DNA from: Fidelibacterota bacterium
GTDB taxonomy: Bacteria; Fidelibacterota; UBA8477
Length of the DNA stretch: 8,761 nt
Assembly (NCBI GenBank): GCA_021734045.1
Contig: JAIPJR010000093.1
Coordinates: 1-8,761 of the forward strand
Reading direction: 5' to 3'
The stretch's first letter is position 1; the number at the start of each line of letters is the position of its first letter. Positions 5,843 to 8,761 of this stretch are shown one piece after another. The notes beneath the pieces were generated by a model. The model was not told the origin of the DNA and searched no databases. It saw nothing but the letters and a program-made list of their open reading frames with translations. The position numbers and the translations under genes are program-made.

Positions 5843-7816
5843 TTACCCCTGCTGTGGCCACTGTAAAGCCTGCTGTAATTCGCTCATGCTCAGATTAATA
5901 TCGTCATTCACAATAAATCGCTCCCCTCTGACCCGGCCGACGGTCGCACTGGGAACCTGATTGACCTGGGTGATTTTTTCCAGGTCCAAAAGATGCTTTT
6001 CAGCTAATGCCACGATGATGACGGACTGACTTTCACCGAACAGCAGTTGATCATTTCGAAATTTGCGGTGAATATGCAGCTCACAGCCTTTGGGTTGATT
6101 CGGGTCGGCAAGGCACGCTTTAACCATGGTTGTTACCAGACCGCCGGTATCCAGCGTGGTGATAGATTTAATAATGCCATCCTCCAGCGCTTCGCGGGCG
6201 GCGCGTTGGACCCGGTCTTCAAATATCATGTCCAATTCAGGTGGCTCCGTGCCCACCATGTTCACCATCTCCTCCAGATAGACACCACCGCTTAACTCAC
6301 CTTTCAGAGTCCCCAGCATGACAAGAAAATCGCCCTCATCGCGCAGGCGTTGGGTCATGGGACGCTGTCCATCATCGGTACGTCCCACGGCACCAATGAC
6401 CACATTCAATTCATCAGCAATTACGACTTGTCGGGAAATCACCGGCAGATTCAAAACGCGGGCGGCGGCAGCAACGCCCCGGACGGTTTCCTGAAATTGG
6501 AAAAAATTCTCTTCATCATTCAAATCCGGCGTCATGATCGCGCAGGTTAATGCCCGTGCTTCCACACCGGTGCAGGTGAGGCGACGCGTGGCAGTGGCAA
6601 CTGACATGGCCGCTGCCCGGCGGGGGTTCATTCGCATGATAATGGGAAAAGAAGCCAGGGATGCTGCAAATCGCTCACCCGATTGGGATTTGGTGCGGGT
6701 CACCAGCGGTAAGTCCAGGAAGGGTAGTTGGTAATTATCTGCGAAGGGAACCGGGCGCACTCTGGGTGAGCGGAGAACCGTGAGAAGGGCTTGGCCATAG
6801 TCACGGGGCTCGATGAGTGTTTGGTAATCCAGGGCAGCAGATTTCTCAAATTTCCGCTCCGGCTTATCCACCGCTTCGGTAATGGTCATCCCCCCACCAG
6901 GTAGAAGTATTTTCACGGGGATATTGGCCAGCATACGCCTTCCGTCCTGTAGCGTGATATTGGCGTCATTCGTGGCTTGAACAAGTCGCAAGCCAGTCAG
7001 ATCATGATGGTTTAGTAATTTCTGAGCTTCCGGCTCCAAATCCCCCGCCAGAGTTAGTAGCAAACCTCCTACGGATTGATTCAGGAGAACAGAATCCCAG
7101 GGTTCGGCGCGTACCATTAACGGCCAGGCGTCTGTCTGAATATTTAATCCTAATCCGGAATCTTCCACTAGCTTGACGAATGCCACTAGCAGCATTTCAC
7201 CATCCACAAGCCGGGTTCCCCGGGCGATATCCAGGAGTGATTCATCGGCTAAAAGACGCCGGTATGCTTTCCGCTGGGGTGCTAAGAGTTTGGTGGGAAC
7301 ATCAGACCAGGTGCGTACCTGTTTTGGCAACACCAACAAGACCACTTCATTTGCTGCCATGAGCCGGTCAAAATAGGTGGCACTCAAATCCGCCTCTCCA
7401 ACGACCTGTAAGATCTGATCATGAAACTGTGTCTCTTTCGGCAGTGACCATTGATGTGAAATTTTCGTGGTGGACTTCAATGGTTTTGGAAGATTGCTGG
7501 TCTGGAGAATTAATTTCTCCGCACGAGCCAGATCCAGTTCAGTCATTTGTGGTTGTGCCGCTGCGTTTCCAGCAAAAAGTTCCGCTACCAACGCATGCGA
7601 CTCTGAAACCTCCACCCGCTTTAAACCGTCCAACACACCCCTTTCAGAACCATCCTGGGGCAGTTGTTTCAACTCGTTCCAAACCGCAGCCCGGCTTATC
7701 CCGGGCGACCACATCCATTCAATAATGCGGCGCTCTACTTCTCCGGGCGCATGCCCCAGTAATTCAACGAGCTGGTCATTTTTTGCATTGATGGATGGGT
7801 CAGAATTTTTTTTCAT
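5843..7816 (-). CDS. Divergent PurL-like protein (tandem AIRS-fold halves, predicted catalytically inactive)
   Basis: A 657-residue protein whose landmarks run in the same order as in small-type PurL (FGAM synthase, about 740 residues). Residues 15-56 match the first linker domain, with LVELLGHAPGEVERR and EWMWSPG. The latter replaces the MWSEHCSYK segment, so the catalytic His is gone. Residues 67-88 (VEVSESHALVAELFAGNAAA) recall the metal/ATP segment ESHNHPSAIEPYNGAATG but have lost its core. Residues 236-256 (RAEPWDSVLLNQSVGGLLLTL) align with EPYE-LSESQERMLLV. The second half shows RDYGQALLTVLRSPRV (338-353), MNPRRAAAMSVA (396-407), TGVEARALTCAI (416-427), ETVRGVAAAARVLNLPV (443-459), VVIGAVGRTDD (472-482), GELSGGVYL (506-514), LDTGGL (555-560) and an intact LLFGESQS (591-598). 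The start at 7816 has GTGAG four bases upstream. A TTG at 7873 would overlap the previous gene. Function is unknown: a scaffold, regulator or altered enzyme is possible. Confidence 0.85.
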   Translation of the reverse strand: MKKNSDPSINAKNDQLVELLGHAPGEVERRIIEWMWSPGISRAAVWNELKQLPQDGSERGVLDGLKRVEVSESHALVAELFAGNAAAQPQMTELDLARAEKLILQTSNLPKPLKSTTKISHQWSLPKETQFHDQILQVVGEADLSATYFDRLMAANEVVLLVLPKQVRTWSDVPTKLLAPQRKAYRRLLADESLLDIARGTRLVDGEMLLVAFVKLVEDSGLGLNIQTDAWPLMVRAEPWDSVLLNQSVGGLLLTLAGDLEPEAQKLLNHHDLTGLRLVQATNDANITLQDGRRMLANIPVKILLPGGGMTITEAVDKPERKFEKSAALDYQTLIEPRDYGQALLTVLRSPRVRPVPFADNYQLPFLDLPLVTRTKSQSGERFAASLASFPIIMRMNPRRAAAMSVATATRRLTCTGVEARALTCAIMTPDLNDEENFFQFQETVRGVAAAARVLNLPVISRQVVIADELNVVIGAVGRTDDGQRPMTQRLRDEGDFLVMLGTLKGELSGGVYLEEMVNMVGTEPPELDMIFEDRVQRAAREALEDGIIKSITTLDTGGLVTTMVKACLADPNQPKGCELHIHRKFRNDQLLFGESQSVIIVALAEKHLLDLEKITQVNQVPSATVGRVRGERFIVNDDINLSMSELQQALQWPQQG

Positions 7817-7859
7817 AATACTCACTTTATTCGTGTACGCGCATAGTCTGAATGCCTGG

Positions 7860-8761
7860 TCAGGGTAAATCAATCTTCTGTTTTATTATTTTCGTGAAAT
7901 GTCTCCGGGAAGCATAAGTGGGTGTCAGTTTTACGTATACTTCCACTTCTTTAGCAGCGAATCCCCAAGGCGGTGACCATTGAAATTGGACGGGCTCAAA
8001 CAATTTTTTCTCATCCGCTATTAGCGTTTCTACCAACTGACCTTCAGAGGAATGCATTTGAATGGTCACATAAGCCGGTTCGGTCAGCATAAAGCGCCCC
8101 ATCACCGCATTTTTTAATTGGCTAAAACCAGCCCGAAAATTCAGCGTATCCGTTCCTATCCAGAAATAATGAACACCCAGGCTGTCACTCACCCACAATT
8201 GCCCGAATTGTTTATCAATGGCGAGTCCAGCCGGGCGATGCAACCTGACATTATCACCCTCTGTTCCCAAACTCACCTGATAATTCAGGTCAGAATCGAA
8301 TTTGTGGACGGCATTGTTCAGCGGATCGGTTACATAAATGCTCCCGTAATAGTCCGTGGCTACCTGCCGGAATTCGAAGGATTGGAAAGGAAAATCCGGT
8401 TTGATAACCGCCAGAATACGGCCTGACAGATCCAATTTCACCATTCGCCCACCGTCCGCATCAATCACCACCAGAAACGACTGACGCAGATGGGTCCAGA
8501 ACTGATTTCCATCGTGGAGTGTGAGTGCTACCGGATCATGAAGGGGATACTTGCGGGAAGGATAAATGGCTTTTTGGAATGTTCGGTCGCTATCGAAAAT
8601 GGACAGACGATTGTTTAGCCGCTCAAGAATGTAGTACGCGCCCGATTCACTGACGGTAATATCCACCGGTTCGCCCAATTGGCCATCGGTTCGTCCCGGA
8701 CTGCCCCACACTGCGGTCATTTGGCTTTTTCCATCCACGACACTGTACTCAGAGATGGTGT
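7860..8761 (-). CDS. NHL-type beta-propeller protein with C-terminal FlgD-like Ig module (5' end outside window)
   Basis: The frame is open through the window edge, so the start lies upstream; the GTG at 8738 is only an internal codon candidate. About 300 codons are visible. Counting from 8738, residues 11-205 contain propeller-type repeats: WGSPGRTDGQLGEPVDI (11-27), YYILERLNNRLSIFDSD (35-51), MVKLDLSGRIL (99-109), GSIYVTDPLNNAVHKFDSD (132-150) and LHRPAGLAIDKQFGQLWVSD (166-185). The pattern G-x-P-x-x-(I/V) followed by Y(V/I)-x-(D/E)-x-x-N-x-x-(V/I)-x-x-F-D is characteristic of NHL blades. Residues 212-275 (GRFMLTEPAYVTIQMHSSEG and onward to FQWSPPWGFAAKEVEVYVKL) resemble the FlgD Ig-like module found at the C-terminus of many secreted FCB-group proteins. 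It is probably envelope-associated, but the signal peptide is not in view. Its stop is 43 bp from the PurL-like start. Confidence 0.85.
   Translation of the reverse strand, partial: TISEYSVVDGKSQMTAVWGSPGRTDGQLGEPVDITVSESGAYYILERLNNRLSIFDSDRTFQKAIYPSRKYPLHDPVALTLHDGNQFWTHLRQSFLVVIDADGGRMVKLDLSGRILAVIKPDFPFQSFEFRQVATDYYGSIYVTDPLNNAVHKFDSDLNYQVSLGTEGDNVRLHRPAGLAIDKQFGQLWVSDSLGVHYFWIGTDTLNFRAGFSQLKNAVMGRFMLTEPAYVTIQMHSSEGQLVETLIADEKKLFEPVQFQWSPPWGFAAKEVEVYVKLTPTYASRRHFTKIIKQKIDLP

Noticed and set aside
5843-7816. Calling the gene a functional purL
   Set aside because: The catalytic His segment and most Mg/ATP signatures are replaced and the first half is shortened, so a standard FGAM synthase call would mislead.
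7817-7873. TTG start giving 19 extra residues on the PurL-like protein
   Set aside because: It overlaps the end of the propeller gene and has no ribosome binding site, whereas the ATG at 7816 has GTGAG four bases upstream and the homology starts after it.
1-8761. Signs of a mobile element, CRISPR array, toxin-antitoxin or defence system
   Set aside because: No transposase, integrase, array-like repeats, terminal inverted repeats or defence-associated domains are visible on either strand.

Overview
The window is an 8.76 kb piece of bacterial chromosome with about balanced base composition. Every gene I can support lies on the minus strand, so transcription runs from high to low coordinates. 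Taxonomy is uncertain. A beta-propeller protein with a C-terminal FlgD-like Ig module, a secreted protein of unknown family and Gram-negative-style signal peptides suggest the wider FCB group (Calditrichota, Neomarinimicrobiota or similar). No marker here settles it. I see no tRNA, rRNA, insertion sequence, CRISPR array or clear rho-independent terminator.

Layout in the order of transcription: (1) 8761-7860, the 3' part of a gene for an NHL-type beta-propeller protein with a C-terminal Ig-like module. (2) 7816-5843, a 657-residue protein with the two-half architecture of PurL (FGAM synthase) whose catalytic and metal/ATP motifs are almost all replaced; this is the most unusual gene here. (3) 5826-5191, a fumarylacetoacetate-hydrolase (FAHD1-like) enzyme, 16 bp downstream. 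(4) 5088-4528, a nicotinamidase of the YueJ type. (5) 4531-3056, nicotinate phosphoribosyltransferase PncB of the YueK type, overlapping the nicotinamidase by ATGA. (6) 2980-1523, glutamyl-tRNA synthetase GltX. (7) 1521-259, a secreted protein of unknown function, one base after gltX. (8) 190-1, the N-terminus of a membrane-anchored coiled-coil protein, most like RmuC.

How they fit together: nicotinamidase and PncB form a complete two-step route from nicotinamide through nicotinate to nicotinate mononucleotide, and their overlap indicates translational coupling. The PurL-like and FAH genes form a second tight pair. The propeller gene lies 43 bp upstream of it and a 102 bp gap separates it from the NAD-salvage pair. 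gltX and the secreted-protein gene form a third pair, preceded by a 75 bp gap with a plausible promoter.

The main discovery candidate is the PurL-like gene. It keeps recognisable landmarks of both PurL halves, including the C-terminal GESQS motif. It has lost the catalytic His segment and the Mg/ATP signature motifs, and about 80-100 residues are missing from its first half. It looks like a conserved non-catalytic or repurposed PurL paralogue rather than a random pseudogene, since the frame is open and well translated.
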